A DNA stretch of 64,000 nt, from assembly GCA_902729315.2 (NCBI GenBank), contig LR746269.1, positions 1,684,501-1,748,500 on the forward strand, in the 5' to 3' direction. The translations under genes and the position numbers were made by a program. The first letter of the stretch is position 1; each line of letters begins with the position of its first letter. This document shows positions 1-13,200 of this stretch, piece by piece. Under the pieces are notes generated by a model, which worked only from the letters and a program-made list of their open reading frames with translations, did no database searches and was not told where the DNA came from. Origin of the DNA: Spirodela intermedia. Its lineage: Eukaryota > Streptophyta > Magnoliopsida > Alismatales > Araceae.

Positions 1-705
1 CATGACTGAAAGATTTATGGTAGGATATGCTTCTGCTTATTTTTGTGAGGTGGCAAGGATTTTCTTTTTGATGATATATCCTAGTTGCTAACCAACTTTG
101 GTTTTGTGTAGAGATCTATCATTGCTATTGAGTATTGAAATAAAATGATAAAAGATGCTTGAAAAGTTGATTTGACTCTGTTCTTGACCTTGGCCTCTGG
201 AGAGCGTCAATGACATTCTTGCCACTGATTCAAAATTTTGAGGTCAAGAATGTGTTCCTTTCCAAATCCCTTGTTCTATGAATATGCTCATTAGCTAAAT
301 GCTTACTCAGATGTTTCCGGAGGATGTCTAGCCCAGATATTTAGAACTGAACAAAATTAATATGTATATGCATTTACATTTGTGAAGTCCTGTATGCCAA
401 TCCATGGTCTCATAAAAAGTCTTCTCTCTTTTTTAAAACATTATATTGTGTCCTAAATATTAGTAAACCTGTTTAGTGTATATATTGATGAATACTGTCT
501 CCGATGATTTTTTTCCCCTCTCGAGGAAAATGCCCTTGATAAACAAAATTCAAATAATTCCTACTAAATTTTAATTAGGTTTATTCCTGTTCTTGTGACT
601 CCTACTATTGTTTTTTGAAATGCGTTTTTCATGATCGTTCTGTCCCCTATCACGTGCGGTATCATTTTCCTGATATGTCTTGTCGACTTCATATTTTTGT
701 TCCAG
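1..705. other. Left edge, intron or upstream part of PSMD5-like gene
   Basis: The stretch is AT-rich and has no exon I can support in any frame. The first recognisable exon of the PSMD5-like gene starts at 706 after a TTCCAG acceptor, and this protein family normally has a further N-terminal half. I therefore infer that most or all of this segment is intron and that the gene's 5' exons lie to the left of the window. Confidence 0.5.
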
Positions 706-3700
706 GCACGAGTTCGGATTTTGTCTCTTGTGGCAAAACTCTTTTCTCTTTCTGACTCTGTTGCTTCGGTAATTTACAACTCAGACCTTCTGACCTTATT
801 TGAGGTAGAAATCAGTAAGACAAACGACATGCTTACGACCCTGAGTGCATTGGAACTCTTGTATGAGGTAATTACTTACGTATTTGCATGGTATAATTGT
901 GATATTTCTTTAGTAGCGGGTAAATCACGGATTTATTGCTTATCGACTAATATTTATGTTATTCTATCTATAAACACGTTGTCTACCTGGTGAATAATAT
1001 TTCAAAGGGGCAACATGGGAAACATGAGAAATGATGATGATCAAACTCTATCCAATTTAGGTGCTGTTTACTGATGGTACGTAGGAAAAGGTTTTTCATC
1101 ATTTCTATTTAATTTAATGCAAATTTGATACAAAATTTGAAGAGGAAATCTTTAGACTTCATACTACTTGCTAGATGAATGGATTACCTGTTAAAAAGCC
1201 AATCTTCCTTGGATTTCTTTTGGGAACTTAAGGCATGAACTAAGCCATACTTTTACCTGAAAGACCTAAACCAGAATTGCTAGACTTTAAGGAGCGCAAT
1301 AATTTGGTGTAGCCTATCTAAGCCAATGTACATAGAAGACCACATTCACTTCTTTAATACTAATCTTGTGTTCCTTAAACTAGTCTCTCGTTACATAGAG
1401 AATAAATTCAGATCCACCATACATCGGAAAAAGAACATTTTTTCTCCCTGTTTCCATGCTTTTTTTTCTTTTCTTTCACGGAAGGTTCCTTCCCAATATG
1501 CTACTGGCATCTACGCATGACTTGTCACTCATGTCTATGCTTTTGTAAATCAGGTGTCTAAGTGTCTTAGTAACAACTATATTCGTGCGTCTGTGTTGTC
1601 ACGGTAGTAATGGTAACATTGTCCACTGTAAATGGAATCTTTGAAGGCTAACTAGTCTAGAGAAAAGTCATTCGCGGCGCAGCCATTAAATCTATTGATA
1701 TGAATACAAATCCCTGTTATTTTGAGCTGGTACCCCACTTAGATCTATTAATCTATCATTTATACGCCTCATCACATTAATTAAGGGCCAAATTTGGTGG
1801 TCCTCGAGAACCTTTGGTTTTAAGAGGATTTTGTTACTTTTTTTAACGGAATAAAGTGGTGCTCATTTTTATTTTTCTTTGCTAAATTATGTTTCTAATA
1901 ACCAAATGCATAAAGTTGGCAGAATCTCCTCATAGTACAAAATTCCTATTAAAGACGACCTTGCTTCAGCTACTGGCTTCTATGATCAGGTTCTGCAGAA
2001 ACTTGCTCCATTTACCTATATTTGGCACTAATCTTGATGTTCTTATCTGAGTGTGTTGTTATCTTTTCTTCAGCAACTCCAATGTAGACCCTGCTTTGCG
2101 AACAAGAGCAGTTCTGATAACTGGAAGGCTTCTTTCACCATCTGAAAATTACACTCTGATTGATGAATCAAGTAAGGATTGTTGGTGACTTAATAGTAAT
2201 TATCCACCTAGCCTTTTTAGAGCTATATCTCTCATGTTTAGTGTGAAATATGATATTTCCATTTATTTAATGTTTCATTTGAGATACTATCGTATTGGAT
2301 TGTGGTCATATATCATTAGTAAACTTTGTGAATCTTCCATGTAAGCAGTATGTGCCTATTTAATGACTTTAGGTGAGAAGTGAATGCTTTAACATGAGAC
2401 CTATCTCACTTTCAGTTATTTACTGAACTACCTATTCTACGCACTGTCAGACATGCTTGTACATGTAGAGCAGTTCCTCCTGATTCCTTGTTTTGATGCT
2501 GGATTCTTTTCATTCTCATTCCATTATCTGTCTACTGATCACAGTGTTATGATCCAAGTGTTACCGCCAATCATCTTGGTTTGTTTTATGATTTTTTTAA
2601 ATAACAGAGGCTTATGCGTTAATTTGGTACGTTTTTAATCTGTAGAAGAGGATTTAAGGAAAATATCCTAGTTTTCTGCCAAAGACCCAGTAAGATCACG
2701 AAAAATGAAACAACTTGGTGTAGGTAGGAAGAGATTCTTTGAATTGATGAGGAAATCACCTGGCATACATTTGTAAATACATGTATGTATACAGTAGATA
2801 ACATGTGAGATTTTTTTTCCTACCGTTTTTTTTCTTATTCCCTCTGTATCCGATGAATCTATTCTATTTTGTTAAGTGCAAAGCCAATTGTAGCATTGAT
2901 ATTTTGTATCGTTTACCTCTTCATTTAGTAAAACAAAAAGAATCCAAATGGTTTTGATATTTCGTTAGTTCCTCCATTGTCTATCATTTTGAGTGATATC
3001 ATCTTTATAACGAATTTATATTTTTTTAGCGGTGGGATCTCTAAAGAATAGATTACCATGACAGCTGCCTATTTCTCTAATAGAAGAATTCACCTTGTTG
3101 TTGGGATCTATTCTCCAGGTGTGAAAACTTCTCTTATGGCCATTGATGAAAGACTCGAATCACTAAAAGGTCAACATACAGATGAGTGTGAAAGTGCACT
3201 TGAAGCTTTGGGTGAGATCGGATCTTGTAAGTCATTGTTTCCTTGTGGCCAGGTTGTGTTACATTTCTTCTAGTACAGTGTCTTATTTTCTGTACGTCTT
3301 ATGGTGTAATTCTAGGGGCCATGGCTGTTGCATTGTGTTCATTTATAGGCCTTTTCTTGACTTCTGAACCTTCATTACCTCAACTAAAACTTACGCACAA
3401 AATCAACACGAGTTACTGCAATAATTAGGATTTTATTATCATGAAAGTCAACTGACTGGGTTTAGGGTACTTTCTTTTTCACCAGACTTGAATTGATGAG
3501 TATTGTGAATGACGGACACACTTTTACTCTTGCAATACTTTCGTTCCTCCTCTCATTGGTTCGAGCTATTTTCCTTGTTGAATGGCCACCATATCATTTA
3601 AATAAACCTTATGGAGATAGCAATGATCTTCTGGAAATAATCTATTATTTATTGGACTATCTTTTTTGAATGAGTTGTACGCTTTTCTCACTAGTAAAGA

Positions 3701-5540
3701 TGTGCTCATTGTTTCTTGCTTGAATCTCCTCTTTCTTGGTGACCATTTGTCAACATGATGGAGGTAGGTCGTGTGGTTTGTGCTGTTTAAAGCTGTGTTA
3801 GCTTGAGATGCACATGTAGATGTTTTTTTCCTCAAGACTGTGATCACACTTGCAAAGAAGCTGTCGTTTGCCTACAGGGAACTTGATACATATTATATTA
3901 AACATTTCTTCCACCTCCATAATACCGCTCTTTACTTCAACGTTCTAATATTAGTCCTCATCTTCTAGCTATGCATGGAGCAGAACTGTTACTTACCAGT
4001 CCAGCCCCTGTGGCAAGACACGTTGTCGCTTCTGCTTTTGATCATCATGGGAAAGGCAAGCAGATGGTAAGTGGGTATTTCCTTTTTTTTTTACTCGGAC
4101 GTTATTCTAGGTTCCTTCTAACTAACTAGCTTAAAGTAACCTGTGTAGAGACGACCATATTGGATTTCTCTTTATCATATTGGTCACTAGTCTAACTTTT
4201 TCTTTTTAAGCATATGATTAGGAATTTCTGTCATGTCGCATTACATCTGTCCTCAGTGAACTCGCCTCCCTATGCATATTTGTTGGAATATGCTGTAGAG
4301 AATTTTTCAAGATTATATGTTTCTTGTCCTTCCTGTAAATTGTATGCTTATCACTGTCTTGGCTATCATCAGGCTTCGTTCATGCACATATTTTTCAAAT
4401 CAATGATATTCTGAATTGAAAAATCCACCGATGATTTCCAGGAACTATCTTATTGATATTCTCTTTAGCAAGCCCTTACACCTTGACGTTAATTTCTTTT
4501 CTCAGGGTTCATAGCTGGGGGATTTTGAGGATGGGAGAGGGATTATTCTAGTTCTCAAGCCCATTTATCTGTGGGCTTTTTTTGAAACAAAGTAGTGTCG
4601 AGTGCCGTCCATGCATGGGCTTTGAATCAGTTAGGGTGTTTGTACAGTGCACAGATTAGTTGAGTTTCAGATCAGAATACCCATAAATGTTTACACAAAT
4701 GTCCAGAAGTGAGGCAATTGGAAATGTTACCTGAAACTGATTTTTGGACGTTATCTTGGAAGGTCAATAGTATTGACTTGTATTCTAGAAGATGGCCAAT
4801 TGACACAACCTTTGATTTTATGGATGATAAATGATTTTGTTGACCTAAAACCTAACCCAACCTGTACAATCCCTTTGTCTTTCTATGATTATGTGGTTGT
4901 TCGTGAAGAAACAAATGCGTAACTAATCAGCTCAAGCCTAGCTTCGAGATAATCAGAAGGCTGGATACACATATAATATTAAATGCGAGGTTTGAAACAT
5001 GATGCATGACTTGATGCCCGTTGAGCTCTTCTTTTTCTTCTTCAGTTTTGAAAAGCTGCATCGAAGAAATGGATTTCGAATTGGTTCTCATCTTATGAAA
5101 CGCTGCCAAGATTGACAGCAGAACATACATGCATTATTTAAATGGAAGTAAATTTTATTCTGCTGAATATCCCTCCATATGGCACTATCCTCTTTTCGGA
5201 AAAAAAATGCAGCTAATATACGTTTTTTTCCCTTTTTAGGATTTCACTTTTGAAATATGAGACAATCCGTTCTGCCACAAGCTCTGTTTCATTCTGATAT
5301 GTGAGTTTCTTTGTCTACTACGATGCTTAGGCTGCATTACATGCACTTGCAAGTATATGTGGAGTTGACCGATCAGATGACAAAAAGCTTCTTACTAACG
5401 AAGCTGAGGACTGTCTCAGACGCTTGACCTACGAGATGGCAGCCAACAGTTCCAAGCCCACGCCCTCTGTTAGTTCTCTATCTTCTATTCAGAAGCTGAT
5501 TTATATCACATTTCTTGGAACATAATTCTTCCCCCCCAGA

Positions 5541-5604
<64 letters not shown>

Positions 5605-6865
5605 TAATTGAAGGAAATATTCATTTTTGCTACCCAAAAATCTCTTGTTTGTTTAAATATTTTATTATTTGTTGGCGACTGGTCATTTACTTATGCAGGC
5701 ATTTCAGAAGCTCACAACCTCTGATACTTTTCTATTTACCTTATCCAGAAGCTGTTGTTTATTGCTATGAACACACATTTCTGCTTCTGCCCTCACAAAA
5801 AAAGAAGATAAAAATGGAAAATAATATATAATTGAAGGAAACATTCATTTTCGCCCCCAATTTCTTTCTCTTTCGAATCATTTAATACCAGTTTTTTCTT
5901 CTTTAGGGCATTTGGAATATATCCACCGGTTTTTTCCCTCAAAGTTTGACTTTTTTCTCAGGGTCTACTACTCTCACTACTGCGGCAGGAACCAGAAATG
6001 CGACTGGCTGTAAGCACCCTCTTGATTCTGTTATATGCCTGATTACGACATTATCTTATCCTGCCATGAGATGATCATATGTGACAGTCATCATTCTCTC
6101 TCTCCCATTTTTCTCCCCTTTAACCTGATTGGCTGATGGAATCTAATGGCGGAGTTCATGCGGGATCTCATCCGCGGTGGCGCAAATGGCGCTATTTCAG
6201 GCTTACCGATTGATTGCTGCGCTGGTGGCTCGTCCGTGGTCCCTCCTCGACGTCTGTTCTAAGATGGACATCATCAACATAGTGACAGATCCTCACACCG
6301 AGACGACCAAAAATGGTATGCTCCTGCGCCGCCTCCCCCAAAGAAACTGTGATCTTAGCGCCGCCCTCTATAGAGTCTCACTGAATCTTTACAAAAACCC
6401 TAGCGGAGCTTCTTACCCACCCACGGGAGAAACCCATCTTCTTCTGTTCTTCCGCCCAGGCAGAGCTTCTTACTTGACTTGAAAAAAAAACAGATCCCAT
6501 CTTCTTCTGTTCGTCATCTCTCAAGAATCTTCATCTTTTCTCTGGTTCTTTCAGTCGAGAATAGACGGGGGGGTAATCTTTCAGTTTCCCTTCTAGGCAT
6601 GGACGCCCGTCATCTCTGTTGCACCGCCATAAGCAAGTCCTTGGCCGGCTCCAACAGGCTCAGCGACCCCACCCTTGCCGCCATCGCCGAGAAGGTACGC
6701 ACTCGCACCTCGCCAGCTATGGCGGCTCCCTTTGCTACTTGTGGGAAAAGAGAGTGACGGTGGAGTTGTCTTGTATAGCTGCAGGAAGCCGTCAGACGAG
6801 GCCCCTACTTGGCCAAGAGGCATGTGGAGGCCAAGCCCATCGTCGTCACCGCCGAGAGGTTCTGA
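706..6865 (+). CDS. PSMD5: 26S proteasome non-ATPase regulatory subunit 5-like ARM-repeat protein (3' part)
   Basis: Ten exons can be joined in frame with GT-AG introns: 706-867, 1916-1989, 2074-2171, 3119-3226, 3969-4066, 5331-5468, 5962-6009, 6201-6315, 6597-6694 and 6779-6865 (stop TGA at 6863). They give the C-terminal 341 residues of an alpha-helical ARM/HEAT-type protein. Landmarks are ARVRILSLVAKLFSLSDS in the first exon, DECESALEALGEIGS before the intron at 3227, GKQMAALHALASICG across the 4066/5331 junction, EPEMRLAAYRLIAALVARPW across 6009/6201, and a basic tail ending VTAERF. In mammals PSMD5 (S5b) is an assembly chaperone of the 19S regulatory particle; plants have one conserved homologue (Arabidopsis At3g15180 from memory), whose role I infer to be similar. 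The exon at 3119 uses the acceptor TTCTCCAG; an open stretch just upstream from 3058 is not in phase with the preceding exon and I treat it as intron. The start codon is outside the window. Confidence 0.88.
5541..5603. repeat. (AAT)n microsatellite
   Basis: A perfect AAT/ATA trinucleotide array of about 21 units lies in the intron between the 5331-5468 and 5962-6009 exons of the PSMD5-like gene. It is likely length-polymorphic. Confidence 0.97.
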
Positions 6866-7009
6866 CTGGCTCTTCTGACTCCGGATGGGTATAGAATTCT
6901 CTCCTTGAATGCTGATCAGGAACCCTGATCTTGACCTTCTTCAAGCAGGTTTTCTCCCTAAACTATGTATGTTGACTGGACCTTCCCTTACAAGACAAAC
7001 ACATGACCC

Positions 7010-7040
<31 letters not shown>

Positions 7041-8568
7041 AAAACCAAATTGAGATAGCCCACGAAGTAGCTGACTGCCAAGTAGGGGGAAAATGCAGAA
7101 AATATAATCTAAAATAGGTGCGCTGAAGATAGTAGCGAATTTCGATGTGGCTTTCAAGAAGTTTTCCCTAAGAACAGGCAAAAGGCCGGCGGAGACGGCC
7201 ACTCAATTGCTCTCTTCCCCTGGAGCGGTGAAAGCTGCATCGTGGGCATATCCACAACCAACCCGTTGACCTTGTGAAACTCCAACGCATAGAGCTACTA
7301 GAAAGGGTAATCAAGCATTGGCATGGCGACAAGATCAGACAGAGGTCCACTAATCTGTCATGTGGATGTGGTAATGGGGGAAGAGTGGGAAGAAAGTTTA
7401 GGCAATAAGTCAAAGAGGTAGTGCAGAAATGATGGTATGGGTGTTTCTCATTCTTCTAATGACTTCGAATGATCCTAAACTGGGCTGACTGATGCAAGAA
7501 TAGTTGACTTTTAATGGGCATCTAGGGACTGAATTCAAACCTTCACTTCACAAGGGAGAGGGGTCTGCACCTTCAACAGTAAGAGACGATTGATATGGGA
7601 GATTCTTCATGAAGGGCACCAGTAACAGACCAAATGAATGTTAACAGGATTGACAGCTCCATCCATGGTCAGACCCAATTCATACTCCATGCTTGTTGCA
7701 GAAGACTAAAGTGAACTCATACGGAGGGTACAGCTCATTTGAATCCCCTCGAAAAGTGTTTGTTTGCCTGATATCGATGCACAAATAGCACAGAAATTCA
7801 TGCATATCCAAATCCCCCTTCAGCTAAGCAATGTCAACGAAGAATTAGAAAGGAGATATTCATACTCCATGCTTGTTGCAGAAGATTAAAGTCAACTCAT
7901 GCAGAGGATATAGCTCATTTGAATTCCCTCGGAGAGCGTTATTTGCCTGAGATCGATGCAACTAGCACAGAAATTCATGCATATGCATATCCCCCTTCAG
8001 CGCAGCCATGTCAACGAAGAATTAGAAAGGAGATAAACGGGGAATGGAGCACTGTAAACCCAACGGAAATGGCCACTGACATGATGGTTTCCAAGCAATT
8101 TCAGTTCCTGACATGAACTTTGTTCCTACATCTGCATTCTTCCTCGTGCTCTAGGATTAGGGCAATCGTGGTGCCACCCAAATGCCGATGAAACAAGAGT
8201 GGCTGCACGGGAGGGAAATATATCTTCATTGTTATTGCAAACAGTGGGCTAGGTGAAGCAGTCGATGCAGGCGCCATTCGCAGAGGTAAATGAGATCATA
8301 GATGATGCTACAAGAACCCAACCATCATCCTTCCAACGATATGCACCGACTAATCACCGTTTAAAGGGCCCCATCCTAGGAGGAATTCGAACTCATGGTG
8401 GCAGTGGCGCAGGGATTAACAAATTAGAACAAAATCAAATGCGATATTCATGGCCATAAAATCTCAAGGAAGAGTAGATATTGCGAATGATGATAAAGAC
8501 TACTGCAAATCCCTAGAGAACAAAAATGAGACACATCTGTGTGGAGACGGAGAGATCCGGCCATCTAT
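6866..8568. other. Intergenic region between convergent PSMD5-like and RPL27 genes
   Basis: The first part holds the 3' UTR of the PSMD5-like gene and the last part the 3' UTR of RPL27, since the two genes converge. In between are a (CT)n tract at about 7018-7040 and a 180-bp tandem duplication at 7681-8034. The short open frames here have no recognisable domain and I do not call them as genes. Confidence 0.6.
7681..8034. repeat. Two-copy tandem duplication, unit about 180 bp
   Basis: The segment 7681-7860 is followed immediately by a second copy starting at 7861. Both begin CATACTCCATGCTTGTTGCA and both end near ATTAGAAAGGAGATA. The copies differ by scattered substitutions and a few small indels (for example ACAAATAGCA against ACTAGCA), so the duplication is not recent. 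No open frame spans both units. Confidence 0.93.
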
Positions 8569-8976
8569 TTAGAACCTCAGCTTGGAGAAGAACCACCTGT
8601 TCTTGCCAGTCTTGAAGCGCTCCTCGAAGCGCGCCTTGATTTCCTTACAGGCCGTCACCTTCTTGTCCCGAGATTCGAGAGCGTCGCCGGTGACCGCGTC
8701 CTTGAGATCGACGTCGAGGGTGTAACGAGTGGGCATGATGTGGTTATAGTTGACGACCTTCACGAACGCCTTGACCCGCGACTTCTTCGCCGTCTTCTTG
8801 GCTGAGTCCTTGCGGATTACCTTCTTCGGGTACTTGGAGATCCCCGCCACGAGGCAGTGCCCGTAGGGGCGGTCGCGCGTGCCATCGTCGAAGTTCTTCA
8901 CGATCACCGCCTTGCGCCCCGCAAAGCGTCCCTGGAGCACGATCACCGCCTTGTTGGGCTTCAGAAACTTCACCAT
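8569..8976 (-). CDS. RPL27: 60S ribosomal protein eL27
   Basis: A single uninterrupted frame encodes 135 residues starting [18 protein letters not shown] and ending [14 protein letters not shown], matching eukaryotic eL27 over its whole length. The N-terminal KOW-type beta barrel ([20 protein letters not shown], residues about 4-23) is followed by the basic linker [20 protein letters not shown] and the conserved tail. I chose the ATG at 8974-8976; the frame stays open upstream to an ATG at 9039, but eL27 proteins start at MVKF, so the extra 21 residues are probably 5' UTR. The protein is a structural component of the cytosolic large ribosomal subunit. Lack of coding introns is usual for plant RPL27 genes. 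Upstream telo-box and site II elements fit co-regulation with other ribosomal protein genes. Confidence 0.97.
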   Translation of the reverse strand: MVKFLKPNKAVIVLQGRFAGRKAVIVKNFDDGTRDRPYGHCLVAGISKYPKKVIRKDSAKKTAKKSRVKAFVKVVNYNHIMPTRYTLDVDLKDAVTGDALESRDKKVTACKEIKARFEERFKTGKNRWFFSKLRF

Positions 8977-9062
8977 CTTCGCTCCCACCCCTCTTCCGCT
9001 GCCTCTGCTATCGCCGTCGATCCCCACTGGAGGCTGCAACCACGCGAAAATTAGGGCTTATA

Positions 9063-9275
9063 TGGGCTTCCCATCGTCACATTAGAAACCCTAGCGCTCG
9101 CTCAATGAAATGCCTAAACTACCCCTACATGACGGATATGTAATAGAATTGGATAATGGATTCGGGCCCAATCCGACTGGGACTAGCCCAATAAATATTT
9201 TGAGGTCCAATATCGCCCAATAAGTAAATGGGCTTATAACTGGACTTCTATGAGGCCCAAATACTAGCTAGCCCA
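9063..9275 (-). promoter_or_regulatory. Telo-box and site II cluster upstream of RPL27
   Basis: A telo-box (AAACCCTA, 9086-9093) and several site II-type motifs lie upstream of the RPL27 start: TGGGCT at 9063-9068, GGCCCA at 9165-9170, AGCCCA at 9185-9190, CGCCCA at 9214-9219, TGGGCT at 9229-9234, GGCCCA at 9254-9259 and AGCCCA at 9270-9275. Telo-boxes with TCP-bound site II elements are the established signature of plant ribosomal protein and other growth-linked promoters. I infer that they drive RPL27; the more distal ones could also affect the divergent TPC1 gene. Confidence 0.7.
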
Positions 9276-9804
9276 CTTATATTTCCAACGTGCCCATTAA
9301 GTGCCGTCGAGAAAGTTCCAAGGTCTGAGATTCTGTGATATGGGCAGAATCGTCTTTTTATTTTTTAATAATATCAACCCACATAACCTATTATGTAGAA
9401 TTTATAATAAAATTTAAAATGAATTTTAAAATAATTTAAAATATAATAAAAATAATTAAAGTTTTTAGAGATCATCGGCCAGTCTTAATGATTTCAGGTA
9501 ACTATTTGATTAAAAAAATCGATTGCGGAGTGATTATGGGCAGCCTTGGAAAATAATAGAGTGGCCGTATGCCTCTCTGTCCCCCCCCCTCCCCCCCCGG
9601 TTCCCGTAGGACACATCTGAGAGTATAATACGTGGAATTGGTAGGGCTTAAAAACAATAAATAAATCTTGAAGAGGAACATAATATAAATTTCAAATAAA
9701 ATATTCCCCCTCTTCTTTGCCGAATCGAGGCTGCTTATCCAGATAAATGCACCGGCCGACATTCGAGTGAAGAGGGGGAAGGTTGCTGTTGGCAGCTCAG
9801 CGAG

Positions 9805-9841
9805 CACGTGCCACGTCTCTTTCAGACATCGCAGCCACGTG
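9805..9841 (+). promoter_or_regulatory. Paired G-box (CACGTG) elements upstream of TPC1
   Basis: Two perfect CACGTG palindromes occur at 9805-9810 and 9836-9841, with another ACGT core (CCACGTC) between them at 9811-9817. They lie about 430-460 bp upstream of the TPC1 start codon. Such ACGT pairs are the usual binding sites for bZIP and bHLH factors and resemble coupled abscisic-acid response elements. That they control TPC1 is inference from position. Confidence 0.5.
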
Positions 9842-10264
9842 GGAGATCTGATTGGCGGAGCTAAGGATAAGTCACGGATCGCATACAGATCTGGTGCGCT
9901 CCGCCTTTGTTTCAGCGTATCTTTTATATGTGGGACCCATTTTGTCTCTCGCTCGACCTGGCCCCACTTCCGCCTTGAAATTCCGATCAGATGCGCAAGC
10001 TATAGATCCGCTCGTTGACTTGGATTCTTAAAAAGGTAGGGCCCACTCAGTAAATCAGGGCCACCCCTCCTCACTACCCGCCCTCTCGCGCCAAATCCAA
10101 CGGACAGAGCAATTTCGCATTTTTCAGGGGAGGGGTGTTTCTGAAAATGTTCTACCGACAGCGCCAGCTCTGGGTTTCTTTCCCACTACCTGCATGAGAC
10201 GGAATTCCTCAGTCGCAGAGGTTTCTCCAGTCATTGGAAGGAAGGAGCTTCGAGGAGGCAGGCG

Positions 10265-13200
10265 ATGGAGGCGCCTTTGATAACCGAGGAGAGTAGCAAT
10301 CGCGGCTTCGAAGAAGAAGGCGGCGTCGGTGGCAGCGTAGTCCGGCGCTGGAAGGACTACCATAAGAGATCTGATGCCATTACCTACGGAACGCTGTATC
10401 AGAGGGCTGCAGCTCTGGTTGATTTGGTCAGTGTTGTCCCTTCTCGTTGATCGAAGTCGTGGCGAACTTTATGATGTTGGAAATTTCACCTCTCTTTCTT
10501 TTCTCTTTTCTTCTGCTTAGTTTTATGCTAAACCTCAGTGTTAGAGTGAAATTGTGCGGGAGCAAGCCCGTGACCGTGGAAAAGTGCTCTGTGGTTAATC
10601 GTATGCCATAGGCGATTAACACTTATTTCTGTTGTTAATTTCTCTTTGTACGGAGATCACCATTGTGGGGGCGGGGAGGCCGGGAGATACACGTGCCGTA
10701 AATAACTCATTCGGAATTATTACACCGCTTCCTGACTGACGAATAAAAAAAAACAGTCAATTTGAATTATACACAATTTCAAAACAATATTCAGAAATGG
10801 GTAATATTTGACTCCGACACACGACTTGGAACCAGCAGATTCATTTTTCCTTGGCTTAAATTAGCGGTCGACTTCCCTTCCATTTTTAATTAATCTAAAA
10901 TTATTCTTCATCTGTAAGTTTCTGAGACATTAAGCACTTTGATGATGGCACTGCATTGAACGAAAATATATCCTTGGGAAAATCACGTGGTAGAATTTCA
11001 GGTGGAATAATTTCTTTATATAAATAGATCTTTTCAAAGTTTTTACGCAGTAGCTAATGATGGTCTTATCCAGCAGACGAGACATGGCTGATTCATAAAA
11101 TGGTCACATTAGAATGGTTCTACATGTGAACATCTGATGCTTCTGAATGAGCGCCTCACCAGTAAATCATCATCATTATAGTTTGTGGTTGAATTCGACG
11201 TTGGCTTTGTAATCATCTGAATAATTGGAAGGAATTCGCGAACCTTGGACATCTGTCGATTTATTTTATTCATTTTTCGTAGGGCCTTATATCTTTTATT
11301 TTGACATTCATTGATTAATCTAATTTATCATACACTTGGCGTGGTGTTTAAAAGTTGATGAAACTTACTTCATGAAAATTCGCATTGCAGGCTGAAGATG
11401 GTGTTGGCTTGCCTGAGGAAGTTCTTGAAGATGTTAGGTTTGAAAGATCAGTAAAGTTCTACTTCTTCTATATTCGATTTGATCTTTTATGGTCTCTCAA
11501 CCTTTTGGCTTTGGTGGTACTGAACTTCATCGAGGTTAGTTGGCCCATTGAACTTCATCAGTAATTTTTATTTCCTCTATATTTTCATTTATCTTGTAAA
11601 TGGATGAATATAAATTATTTATCAGTTTATCCCCTAGTATCTACTTGGAAAAGAAGGGAACAAATTTTCTCCACAGATATCTTCCTTAAAGTCCGAAAGT
11701 GATCTTTTACAATCTAATAACCTTTTTCTCATTCTTTTCTGCTTTATAAATATCAGAAACCTCTATGGTGCCCAACCAATGGGGAGCATTCTTGCAAGGA
11801 TAGAGAATATTTTTTCCTTGGAGAGTTGCCGTACCTAACTGTCTTGCAGTCTGTTATTTATGAGGTAAGGTCGTTTGGTTCTCACTTTGCGGTCTGTTAT
11901 TTAATGTCACATGAAGAATTTTATCTCTTATTTTGGATATTTACATTTGAGGTCTTATACAGAACTATATTAGTTTGGGTTCCATTCTCTTGTGCTCAAG
12001 ATAATGCATTTTTATTTGATAAAAATTCTAGTTTTATTTATAATATGAACAACTCACAATTCTGTATAAAAAAATACTCTTAAAGTCAAAAATGGTCCGT
12101 GCATTCCATTGCTTTACTCTTCAGATGATAGTATTCTGCACAAAGGCCATCGTCATAAATAGAATTCAGTTGGTATTAATCTCTTTCCGAATTTTGCTGC
12201 AGGGAGTAACTCTTGTCATACTTATTGCTCACACATTATTTCCAATCACTTATGAAGGTTGGAATCTCTATTGGAAGAGCATCTTGAACATTTTAAAGGT
12301 CATTTCTTTTCATATTTATTTTAGAATTCTAATTTTCGTAAGAGACAAATTTAGGAGTATAAAATTATGAACTTGGATTAAGCTGATGTACAACCTGATC
12401 AGTTTCTGCGAGAAATACAAAGATATTTTTTCATCCTTCACACTGAAATAACTTCCAGATTCTAGTTTCAAAGACTTTGTTTTCTCGATATTGATAATTT
12501 GGTGTGCATATCTCCACATGGTTTTGTTCGATGATGTGCTTTCGAGAATGTTTGATTCTCACATTTTTCTCACGTAAATTTTCACTTTACTGGCTTTCGT
12601 CATAATATTGGTTTTCGTGATTTTTTTATTTCAATGTGCTGGATATTTTTTCATACTTTTCAGGTTGCATTTCTGGTTCTTTTGGTGGCCGATTTGTTGG
12701 TGTACGCTTTCTATTTGTCACCTCTGCCAGTTAGTTATCTGCCTTTCAGAGTTGCCCCCTACATCCGCGTTGCATTCGTTGCTTTAAATATCAGGTATTT
12801 TTTCCCTCTATTATATAATCGAATCATTTTTTTATGTTTTCAATAGTTATGATATTTCATACAGTGGGTGATTCAGTCAGAGTTATTTTTTTCCTCTGAC
12901 ACTGTATATGAAAGATGAGAAAATATGGAGTTCGGAGTTTTTTTTCATGGAAGTATAAGATATCAAATACCTACAAGCTCTGGGCTTCACTTGAAAGTGA
13001 GCTATATGTAATTTAACCATCATTAAGGTCGTAAAGCCACTGTGCTATTCTTAACCTCAGAAAACAGAATTTTATTTTTTTTCCAGAATCGCATATGTTT
13101 ATGTGTGTGCATGGATAAACAGCTCATGAGGATGTCATAGTTTAAGTGCCCGTGGATATTTTATTTGAATCGCATGCAGTGTAGATGTCCAATAAGTGAC

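Noticed and set aside
8380-8450. tRNA-like GAATTCGAACTC motif
   Set aside because: The flanking bases do not form a T stem or acceptor stem on either strand.
8569-9039. Extension of RPL27 to an ATG at 9039 (156 aa)
   Set aside because: eL27 proteins begin at MVKF; the extra 21 residues are glycine-rich and non-conserved and most likely translate the 5' UTR.
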